Positions 1 through 4,802 of a DNA stretch of 16,236 nt are shown here, in pieces. A program made the translations under genes and the position numbers. Position 1 is the first letter of the stretch, and every line of letters starts with the position of its first letter. Where the stretch lies: NCBI GenBank assembly GCA_934339005.1, contig CAKRHR010000058.1, positions 1 to 16,236 on the forward strand, given 5' to 3'. The DNA comes from an uncultured Catenibacillus sp. Its GTDB lineage: Bacteria > Bacillota > Clostridia > Lachnospirales > Lachnospiraceae. The notes below the pieces were generated by a model. The model was not told the origin of the DNA. It saw only the letters and a program-made list of their open reading frames with translations, and did not search any database.

Positions 1-47
1 ATCTTTTCTCTTGCAATGTCACGTTCTACTCTTTCAACATTTGTCAT
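1..47 (-). CDS. 5' end of a small hypothetical protein (partial)
   Basis: Fifteen full codons are visible, reading MTNVERVERDIAREK, before the gene runs off the left edge. The start is an ATG preceded by AAAGGAAG at a normal distance, so this looks like a genuine translation start. The charged heptad-like beginning resembles the small coiled-coil proteins (DUF4315-like) often carried by Firmicutes conjugative elements. That comparison comes from memory of the family and rests on only 15 residues. It lies downstream of the winged-helix gene on the same strand, separated by a hairpin-rich spacer. Confidence 0.5.
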   Translation of the reverse strand, partial: MTNVERVERDIAREK

Positions 48-80
48 AATTAAAAATCTTCCTTTCGTTTTATATTATTA

Positions 81-143
81 AGGGACTTTTTTATCGTGAG
101 CGCAGCGATACGATAAAAAAGACCGCTAAGGCTCCCCGTCCCT
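81..143. repeat. Nested inverted repeat between two accessory genes
   Basis: A perfect 11-bp inverted repeat, TTTTTTATCGT at 87-97 and ACGATAAAAAA at 110-120, is enclosed by an outer pair, AGGGAC at 81-86 and GTCCCT at 138-143. The 17 bases at 121-137 bulge out on one side. On the minus strand no U-run follows the outer stem, so it is not a classical terminator, although the inner stem could cause pausing. It separates the winged-helix gene (stop at 204) from the partial gene starting at 47. A regulatory RNA structure, a nicking or transfer site, or a recombination-related structure are all possible; the sequence does not decide. Confidence 0.6.
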
Positions 144-203
144 ATCTTTCTACTATTATTCAAAAATCCAACTATATGATTAATGTGATTTGTCCAAAGA
201 CCC

Positions 204-698
204 TCAAAAGTGAAACTCTTTATTATATTTTTTATTATTTTTTTGAGAGTATATATTATTTATTTCTTTGTTACTCTGCGAACTATTTTGTTCGTTTAGC
301 CAATCCTCAAATTCGTGCGCCAAACTGTCTTGTTCGTTTTGTGAACTATACTGTTCGCTAGGCGGAACCGCGTTTTCTTTATTTATCTTTTTATGTGGCT
401 TTTCATAGAAATCATATATATTTCCTGACTTCTGGACTAAATATCCTTTTTCAATGAGGATATTTACATATTTGTGGAAAGATGTTTTCTTTATCCCTGC
501 TTCTTTTGCAGCTTCCTGCGATAAAGCTAAGTTATAACCATCTCTATTTCCTGCAAGATAGAGGTATAAAGCCAGACCATAAGGTCCAAGGTCTTTGTTC
601 GCATTGTACCAGTTCTCTTTACTAATAGTGAGAAAATTTATATCTACAGATTCTTTATGTATATGAATTATTTTCTGATGTGGTACTGTATCTGGCAT
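204..698 (-). CDS. Winged-helix DNA-binding protein of mobile-element type
   Basis: This 164-aa protein has an N-terminal region (about residues 20-90) with the shape of a winged helix-turn-helix domain. It includes a segment reading SQEAAKEAGIKKTSFHKYV, where the second and recognition helices would lie, followed by a wing-like LIEKGYLVQ. The C-terminal half is hydrophilic and low in complexity, rich in Asn, Gln, Ser, Glu and Lys (for example SSQNEQ and NEQNSSQ), and probably disordered. An upstream in-frame TTG would add two residues, but the AAAGGAG site is better spaced for the ATG at 698. Similar proteins occur on clostridial plasmids and integrative elements, where they are annotated as helix-turn-helix or replication-organiser proteins. 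The DNA target and exact role are unknown. Confidence 0.7.
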   Translation of the reverse strand: MPDTVPHQKIIHIHKESVDINFLTISKENWYNANKDLGPYGLALYLYLAGNRDGYNLALSQEAAKEAGIKKTSFHKYVNILIEKGYLVQKSGNIYDFYEKPHKKINKENAVPPSEQYSSQNEQDSLAHEFEDWLNEQNSSQSNKEINNIYSQKNNKKYNKEFHF

Positions 699-756
699 AA
701 TCAAGATTCTCCTTTACCAATTTTATACTGACTTTTCTTTTGCTCGTTGTAATACT

Positions 757-954
757 TCAGAAATCTAAGTACATTTCAATGATTTCTTCATCACTCATGG
801 AAGATAATCTATCGAAAAGAGTTTCTGTCTGCAAACCTGTTTTTTCGTACTGTTCAAGTAACTTTTCCGCAGCATATTCTGCTTTTGTAATTCCTAAAAC
901 AGTTTCAATAGATTCCAATTCGTTGATTTTCTCATTTCTTTTTGTGTTGTTCAT
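757..954 (-). CDS. Small acidic hypothetical protein, copy 2 of a tandem pair
   Basis: A 65-aa acidic protein starting at an ATG that follows AAAGGAG with good spacing; an upstream TTG would add two residues and is less likely. It has no membrane segment or recognised domain. Its C-terminus (MSDEEIIEMYLDF) closely matches that of the adjacent gene at 972-1160 (KSDEEIINIFLDL), and both are predicted to be mostly helical, so the two are tandem paralogues. It lies 17 bp downstream of that gene and probably belongs to the same leftward transcript. The function is unknown; small size, acidity and mobile-element context would fit a regulatory or inhibitor protein, but nothing in the sequence proves this. 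Confidence 0.7.
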   Translation of the reverse strand: MNNTKRNEKINELESIETVLGITKAEYAAEKLLEQYEKTGLQTETLFDRLSSMSDEEIIEMYLDF

Positions 955-971
955 GTTCAACTCTCCTTTAT

Positions 972-1160
972 TTATAAATCTAAAAAAATATTAATTATTT
1001 CCTCATCTGATTTAGACGCAAGTTCTTTTTCAAGAACATCTTCCCAAAATCCTGCTGCCACAAAAAAATCAAAGACTATATCTCTAGCAGCTTCTGCAAT
1101 GCTGCAATCATATTCGTTTGCGTATTCTTCTAACTCCTCAAAACGTAAATCTCTGTTCAT
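972..1160 (-). CDS. Small acidic hypothetical protein, copy 1 of a tandem pair
   Basis: A 62-aa acidic, helix-rich protein beginning at an ATG preceded by AAAAGGAGAG. It shares with the next gene (757-954) the C-terminal pattern S-DEEII followed by a hydrophobic stretch and a final L-D-L/F. The middle is more hydrophobic (DIVFDFFVAAGF) but too short and too charged at its borders to be a clear membrane helix. It is the third gene of a leftward cluster, 29 bp after the 154-aa gene. No family was recognised and no function is proposed. Confidence 0.7.
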   Translation of the reverse strand: MNRDLRFEELEEYANEYDCSIAEAARDIVFDFFVAAGFWEDVLEKELASKSDEEIINIFLDL

Positions 1161-1189
1161 TTTTAACTCTCCTTTTTATCATTCTTGTC

Positions 1190-1654
1190 TTATGCTACAT
1201 CTGTTGAAAGTGGAATAATTTTGGCTTCTGGCTTTTTGGCTCTTTTATCTTCGTAGATCAGTTTTCCGTTTTTTAATGTAGGAATTTTGTTATAATTAGG
1301 AAACTGTGCAATAAACCAGTTATATACAAAGTTATAAGGGCTTTTCTGGGATTTTGACTGTGCTTCAATAGTATCCATTACTGCATTCATTTCATCTGCA
1401 TTATCTAAAACACTAATGTAGGTACGCATTTTTTCATATGTGAGATTTTTGAATTTAGATGCAGTCTTTTTTTCTCTGCCAGACTTAACAATAATAGTCA
1501 TTGTAGGGAAGTCTGCAAGAATATTCTTAAGAATTTCATATTCAGCAGTTCCATATTCTTCTGATGCCTTTTTGAATGTGTAGTTTACTGTAATTGTGTT
1601 ATTTGCGAAATTGATTTTGTATCCTTTAACTGCTGTATTTTTTTCGTTTGCCAT
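1190..1654 (-). CDS. Hypothetical protein, member of a tandem paralogue pair (154 aa)
   Basis: A 154-aa basic, soluble-looking protein whose ATG follows an AGAGGT-type ribosome binding site. It aligns along most of its length with the neighbour at 1697-2131. Shared segments, in order, are Y/F-G-T-x-E-Y (about residue 34), DFP (about 48), a Lys/Arg-rich stretch, NLTYxxM-x-x-x-ISV (about 70-82), and a late S/N-P-Y-x-x-x-x-x-W-F-x-A-x-F-x-N-Y block (about 106-122). This order of conserved blocks shows a single domain of about 110 residues with variable ends. No known family was recognised. The gene lies in an operon-like row of small accessory genes on the same strand. Confidence 0.75.
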   Translation of the reverse strand: MANEKNTAVKGYKINFANNTITVNYTFKKASEEYGTAEYEILKNILADFPTMTIIVKSGREKKTASKFKNLTYEKMRTYISVLDNADEMNAVMDTIEAQSKSQKSPYNFVYNWFIAQFPNYNKIPTLKNGKLIYEDKRAKKPEAKIIPLSTDVA

Positions 1655-1696
1655 GATATTTACCTCTTCTTTCTGTTTTCTTTTGGAATTATTGAT

Positions 1697-2131
1697 TTAT
1701 GCTACAAATTCTTCTTTTTCTGTTTTTTCTTTCTCTTCCAGTTCCTTGAAGAATGTTTTGTAAGTGCTATAATTTTCAAATGTTGCAAGAAACCAAGCAA
1801 GAACAGCTTTATAAGGATTTGACTGAACTTTTGACATGAGTTTCTGACGCTCAAACTCTTTTCTGTAATCAATTGCATTGCCGTTTTCATCTTCTTTCTT
1901 AGGCTGAACGCTGATGAAAAGTTCCATATTTTTGTAAGTAAGATTTCTGTAAGTTTTCTTCTCTGGGTTCTTTTTAATAGTCTTTGTTACCATTTTTGCA
2001 TCTGGAAAATCTTTGCGGTATTCTCTCCAAAGTTTATATTCTTCTGTTCCGAAAATTACTGCGTTTTTTGCAAATGCCTTTGTTACCTGTGCTTCTGTTT
2101 CGCTGATCATTTTAATTACCATTTTTGCCAT
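1697..2131 (-). CDS. Hypothetical protein, member of a tandem paralogue pair (144 aa)
   Basis: A 144-aa protein with a net basic centre and an acidic Glu/Lys-rich tail (ELEEKEKTEKEEFVA). The ATG follows AAAGGAG with nine bases between. It is a diverged duplicate of the gene immediately downstream (1190-1654), sharing FGTEEY, DFP, KxxxYRNLTYKNMELFISV and the C-terminal NPYKAVLAWFLATFENY block. It is the first gene of the leftward accessory cluster; no strong minus-strand promoter is obvious upstream. The domain is not recognised. Its company (winged-helix protein, small acidic proteins) suggests a mobile-element accessory role, which is inference only. Confidence 0.75.
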   Translation of the reverse strand: MAKMVIKMISETEAQVTKAFAKNAVIFGTEEYKLWREYRKDFPDAKMVTKTIKKNPEKKTYRNLTYKNMELFISVQPKKEDENGNAIDYRKEFERQKLMSKVQSNPYKAVLAWFLATFENYSTYKTFFKELEEKEKTEKEEFVA

Positions 2132-2214
2132 TGTTTTAATCTCCTTTGTGTTTTGTTTTTTCTTTGTTTCCCTTGCTCTTTATGTACTTAGTATATCATG
2201 TGACAAAATAATAC

Positions 2215-2244
2215 TTGTACTATAAATGGATGAAGTGCTATAAT
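2215..2244 (+). promoter_or_regulatory. Rightward promoter-like sequence with no following ORF
   Basis: TTGTAC at 2215-2220 and TATAAT at 2239-2244 are separated by 18 bp, and the -10 is preceded by TGC, giving an extended -10. The -10 is a perfect consensus. A transcript would start near 2251 and cross about 280-310 nt without a convincing gene before reaching the hairpin at 2531-2562. It could produce a small RNA or be a relic; this is inference from motif matching only. Confidence 0.4.
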
Positions 2245-2432
2245 ATACACAGAATAGTTCACGAGACTTTTGGATAGATTTTCAGTGGGAATTAAAACTG
2301 ATTTTTGAAAGTGAGAAGAGCAGCAGCGCAAGGAAATTTCAAGATGAAAGAACTTAATGAAAAGATGAGGATTCTTACTTGAAAGTTGTCAAAAGTTGAT
2401 GGAAGTATTTAAATAAAAAAAGAATAGATCAG

Positions 2433-2509
2433 TTTGCACTTTTTTGAATTTGCACATTTAAGCTATTTGGTGGTGTAGAAGAGAGAAGAGTTTGCACATG
2501 AATTTGCAC
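2433..2509 (+). repeat. Four direct TTTGCAC repeats in two pairs
   Basis: TTTGCAC occurs at 2433-2439, 2449-2455, 2491-2497 and 2503-2509. Each pair has the form AGTTTGCAC, then a few bases, then GAATTTGCACA. The two pairs differ mainly in the length of the AT spacer. This could be binding sites for a regulator, an iteron-like or recombination site, or a small duplication. No protein partner can be named. Confidence 0.6.
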
Positions 2510-2524
2510 ACTATATAGAAAAGC

Positions 2525-2562
2525 AGCAAAAAAGAGAGGAAAGATTTCTCTATCCTCTCTTT
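2525..2562 (-). terminator. Rho-independent terminator of rbr
   Basis: Perfect 10-bp stem AAAGAGAGGA (2531-2540) and TCCTCTCTTT (2553-2562) with a 12-nt loop. On the minus strand the stem runs into a T-run (TCTCTTTTTTGCTGC), as expected for intrinsic termination about 30 bp past the rbr stop codon. On the plus strand the T-run is short, so it could terminate rightward transcripts only weakly. Confidence 0.85.
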
Positions 2563-2593
2563 GTAAAAATCCTTATTTTATATAGCCTTCAGA

Positions 2594-3136
2594 TTAGCCG
2601 AAGTATCTCTTAAGCAGACCAGCGAATGCTTTTCCGTGTCTAGCTTCATCTCTTGCCATTTCATGTACTGTGTCATGGATTGCGTCGAGGTTTAATGCTT
2701 TTGCACGTTTAGCAAGGTCGAATTTACCTTCTGTAGCGCCGTGTTCTGCGTCTACTCTCATCTCAAGATTTTTCTTTGTGCTGTCTGTTACAACTTCGCC
2801 GAGTAATTCAGCAAATTTAGCAGCATGTTCTGCTTCTTCGTAAGCAGCTTTTTCCCAGTAAAGACCGATTTCTGGATAGCCTTCTCTGTGAGCAACTCTT
2901 GCCATTGCAAGATACATACCAACTTCTGAACATTCACCTTCAAAGTTTGCACGAAGATCAGCAAGGATATCTTCAGGAACGCCCTGTGCTACGCCTACAA
3001 CATGTTCTGCTGCCCATACTTTTTCACCGGACTGCTCTTTGAACTTTTCTGCTGGTGCGTGGCAGATTGGACATTCTGCTGGTGCTGCATCGCCTTCATG
3101 AACATAACCACATACTGTACATACCCATTTTTTCAT
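2594..3136 (-). CDS. rbr: Rubrerythrin with N-terminal rubredoxin domain (reverse rubrerythrin type)
   Basis: A 180-aa cytoplasmic peroxide-reducing protein. Residues 1-35 form a rubredoxin-like iron site with CTVC (C6, C9) and CPIC (C22, C25). The remaining four-helix ferritin-like domain carries the di-iron ligands: Glu66/68 in the first helix, EEAEH around 100-104, Glu131, and ARDEARH ending at His167. The rubredoxin domain precedes the di-iron domain, the reverse of classical rubrerythrin, as in the reverse rubrerythrins of clostridia that reduce hydrogen peroxide with electrons from NADH via other carriers. The ATG follows AAAGGAG. The gene has its own strong promoter overlapped by a PerR-type operator and its own terminator, and lies just downstream of perR, so it is probably the main peroxide-inducible target. 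Confidence 0.93.
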   Translation of the reverse strand: MKKWVCTVCGYVHEGDAAPAECPICHAPAEKFKEQSGEKVWAAEHVVGVAQGVPEDILADLRANFEGECSEVGMYLAMARVAHREGYPEIGLYWEKAAYEEAEHAAKFAELLGEVVTDSTKKNLEMRVDAEHGATEGKFDLAKRAKALNLDAIHDTVHEMARDEARHGKAFAGLLKRYFG

Positions 3137-3263
3137 AATTATTATCTCCTTTTCTTCTCCAAAAATAATTGTTTGATTGTTATAAAAATTTGTTTAAAAA
3201 TAAACTTGTGTTAATGCTTGCTTTTGAGATATTTACTTATTTCTTGTTTTAAGTTTTCTCAAA

Positions 3264-3282
3264 ATCAGTAATCATTACTGAT
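3264..3282. promoter_or_regulatory. PerR/Fur-type operator of rbr
   Basis: The 19-bp sequence ATCAGTAATCATTACTGAT is a perfect 9-1-9 palindrome. It lies immediately after the rbr -10 element, covering the predicted start of transcription, where a bound repressor would block initiation. Its central TAATNATTA matches the core of Fur-family boxes (PerR box TTATAATNATTATAA), with different outer bases. A degenerate copy lies upstream of perR itself. Confidence 0.8.
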
Positions 3283-3288
3283 ATATTT

Positions 3289-3317
3289 ATCATACACGAC
3301 TTTCTTTGTTTTGTCAA
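3289..3317 (-). promoter_or_regulatory. rbr promoter
   Basis: Minus-strand TTGACA (3312-3317) and TATGAT (3289-3294) are separated by 17 bp, close to the ideal vegetative promoter. It starts only about a dozen bases past the perR stop codon. The predicted start site near 3282 falls in the operator and leaves a 5' leader of about 145 nt before the rbr ATG. Confidence 0.82.
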
Positions 3318-3330
3318 CAGTTTTTTTATT

Positions 3331-3780
3331 TTATTTTTTACTTTTTTCGGAATCGTTCTCAGAATCTGCTTTTTCTTTCGCTTCCGTAACTTCCTTTGCA
3401 AGTTTTGCTTTGCATTCACCGCATATGCCTGTAAAATAAGCCATATGGTCTTCTATCACACCACCAAAGTTCTCTCCTGCGATAACTTCAATGTGCTTTA
3501 GCGACATCATCTTCAAATCGCTGACACTGCCACAGCACCGGCAACGGAAGTGATAATGTCTGGAAGTATCGGCATCGAAGCGTTCTGAATCCTCTCCCAT
3601 GGAAAGCTTGATAATCTTACCCTGCTGCTCAAGAAATGTCAGATTGCGGTACACTGTTCCAAGACTGATATTCGGGCACTGCTCGCGGACGGCTGTATAT
3701 ACAGTTTCAGCGGTCGGATGTGCTTTCGTCGACATCAGGTAAGTATAAATCAGTTCTCTTTGCCTGCTGTATTTAACCAT
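3331..3780 (-). CDS. perR: PerR-like peroxide-sensing repressor (Fur family)
   Basis: A 149-aa Fur-family metal-dependent repressor. The winged-helix part contains HPTAETVY and the recognition helix NISLGTVYRNL (about 37-47). The structural zinc site has both CxxC pairs (C80/C83 and C120/C123). Counterparts of all five metal-sensing ligands known from Bacillus PerR can be placed: His21, Asp69, His75, His77 and Asp88. Retention of the Asp (not Glu) at the last position favours PerR over Fur. The C-terminal 20 residues are a charged Lys/Glu/Ser tail without a known role. The ATG follows AAAGGAG. A degenerate operator 61-79 bp upstream predicts autoregulation, and the adjacent rbr has a perfect copy. 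Peroxide would oxidise the metal-binding histidines and release repression. Zur or Fur remain less likely alternatives. Confidence 0.88.
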   Translation of the reverse strand: MVKYSRQRELIYTYLMSTKAHPTAETVYTAVREQCPNISLGTVYRNLTFLEQQGKIIKLSMGEDSERFDADTSRHYHFRCRCCGSVSDLKMMSLKHIEVIAGENFGGVIEDHMAYFTGICGECKAKLAKEVTEAKEKADSENDSEKSKK

Positions 3781-3840
3781 GTATCACAACTCCTTTGTCT
3801 ATCTTTTGCTTTGTAAAATCGTTACTTCTTCTTGAAACAA

Positions 3841-3859
3841 ATCAGTAATAATTCTTGAT
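3841..3859. promoter_or_regulatory. PerR/Fur-type operator upstream of perR
   Basis: ATCAGTAATAATTCTTGAT has the same 9-1-9 layout as the rbr operator: the left half is identical and the right half matches at seven of nine positions. It lies 61 to 79 bp upstream of the perR ATG, close to the 3' end of nrdG. The shared sequence in two separate promoters of one locus is good evidence for a real regulator site and for autoregulation. Confidence 0.7.
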
Positions 3860-3865
3860 TTTATT

Positions 3866-4387
3866 TTAATCTAAATCTACAAGATTGTCAAGTGCTGAAT
3901 TTAAAATAATGATGTTTTGATTGCTGCTGCCTCTGTATTTTAATTCAAGATTTCTGAGTGCTTCGATATATGGTCCGTCCACAAGGATGTCTGTAATTGA
4001 CAGAAGATTGGCAACGTCCTGATTTTCCTTTGCCATTGCCTGAAGCTGTGCATATGTGTAACCGCTGTAAACCATCAGATTTAGTCCAAGTCCTGCAGAT
4101 TTGATTTTACAACCTAAGGCATACAGCGGGGCTGGCTGGCAAAATGGTTCACCGCCCGAAAAGGTCACACCAGACAGCAGTGGATTTTCCAGACATTCTT
4201 TATATATCTCCTCAACGTCCATCCAATATCCGCCTTCAAAATCATGTGTCTGAGGGTTATGACAACCCGGACAATGGTGCGGACAGCCCTGTGTAAAAAC
4301 AGTCAACCGCAATCCCGGACCGTCTACGATGGATTCATCGATGATACCACTTACTTTTAATCGTGTATCTGAAATTTTAGTTTGCAT
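3866..4387 (-). CDS. nrdG: Anaerobic ribonucleotide reductase activating enzyme (radical SAM)
   Basis: A 173-aa radical SAM activase. Residues 35-42 read CPHHCPGC, the CxxxCxxC motif that binds the 4Fe-4S cluster which cleaves S-adenosylmethionine. SGGEP around 78-82 is the SAM-binding GGE motif, and GPGLRLTVFTQGC is the typical NrdG lead-in. The enzyme abstracts hydrogen from a glycine of NrdD to form the glycyl radical. It lies downstream of nrdD and of the small ORF that carries the presumed radical glycine. The ATG at 4387 has only a weak ribosome binding site (AAAGTAAG), 60 bp after the small ORF, so translation may be modest. Length fits the short NrdG family. Confidence 0.93.
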   Translation of the reverse strand: MQTKISDTRLKVSGIIDESIVDGPGLRLTVFTQGCPHHCPGCHNPQTHDFEGGYWMDVEEIYKECLENPLLSGVTFSGGEPFCQPAPLYALGCKIKSAGLGLNLMVYSGYTYAQLQAMAKENQDVANLLSITDILVDGPYIEALRNLELKYRGSSNQNIIILNSALDNLVDLD

Positions 4388-4447
4388 TTTTCTTACTTTC
4401 TTTGTCTGACTGTTTTACAGCCTTACTTAATTAATCTTTTTAATAAC

Positions 4448-4609
4448 TTAAATACCATGTTTAACTCTGTCTTTTTCTTCCGCACGTTTGGCATCGTTAA
4501 AACGTTCTGTCGTACCTACAAGATACCCCGTAATCCTTCGGATACGTTCAAAACCTACATTTTCACCTACAACTTTTGTTTCTTCTGCTCTTTTTTCTAA
4601 AGTTGACAT
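4448..4609 (-). CDS. Stand-alone glycyl-radical tail of NrdD (53 aa)
   Basis: A 53-aa ORF with an ATG after AAAGGGG at good spacing. The middle reads FERIRRITGYLVGTTERF and the end NDAKRAEEKDRVKHGI. In complete class III reductases the C-terminus carries the radical glycine in an R-x-T/C-G-Y-L/Y context followed by an N-x-G/A-K-x-E-x-x-x-R-V-K-H-like tail, so Gly28 here is the likely radical site. The upstream 751-aa NrdD ends before this segment. The two would have to assemble to form a working enzyme, analogous to the small glycyl-radical protein YfiD/GrcA that complements pyruvate formate-lyase. The ORF lies between nrdD (194-bp gap) and nrdG (60-bp gap). Alternatives are a remnant of a split gene or a repair subunit, but the intact frame and good ribosome binding site favour a functional protein. 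Confidence 0.8.
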   Translation of the reverse strand: MSTLEKRAEETKVVGENVGFERIRRITGYLVGTTERFNDAKRAEEKDRVKHGI

Positions 4610-4802
4610 AACTATTTCCCCTTTCTTGTTTTTTGCATAGTTTTGGCTGCATATTTCAATCTTAGTCTATCTCAATCTTAGTTTCTAAGGTATTTTCCTC
4701 TAATTTAATGATGTTAGGTCCAAAAGGTATTTTGCCCCTGACTTGATGCCAGGAATTTCTCCGCAGCTAACGCTATTTTATTTAGTAATATTAGACTCTG
4801 CC
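4610..4802 (-). other. Repeat-containing spacer inside the split nrdD locus
   Basis: The 193 bp between the nrdD stop codon and the radical-tail ORF are closed in all three minus-strand frames. They contain two copies of TCAATCTTAGT (4656-4666, 4672-4682) and two of AAGGTATTTT (4687-4696, 4724-4733). On the minus strand TTGAGA followed 16 bp later by TATGCA is a weak promoter candidate that could give the small ORF and nrdG extra transcription. No conserved group I intron core was recognised and no terminator is visible. Confidence 0.5.

Larger units (their letters stand above)
2132..2526. other. Non-coding junction between accessory block and core genes
   Basis: About 400 bp with no credible protein gene on either strand. 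It holds the ribosome binding site of the leftward accessory cluster, a rightward promoter-like sequence (2215-2244), and four copies of TTTGCAC (2433-2509). The junction separates an AT-rich accessory block from conserved core metabolism genes, so an element boundary could lie here, but no tRNA gene, integrase or paired attachment repeat is visible. Confidence 0.6.

Noticed and set aside
2013..2225. 70-aa hydrophobic rightward ORF opposite the 144-aa gene
   Set aside because: It is antisense to a gene with clear homology to its neighbour, and its hydrophobicity follows from the complementary codon composition.
4610..4802. Group I intron interrupting nrdD
   Set aside because: The gap is under 200 bp, shows no recognisable intron core pairing, and the downstream ORF has its own start codon and ribosome binding site.
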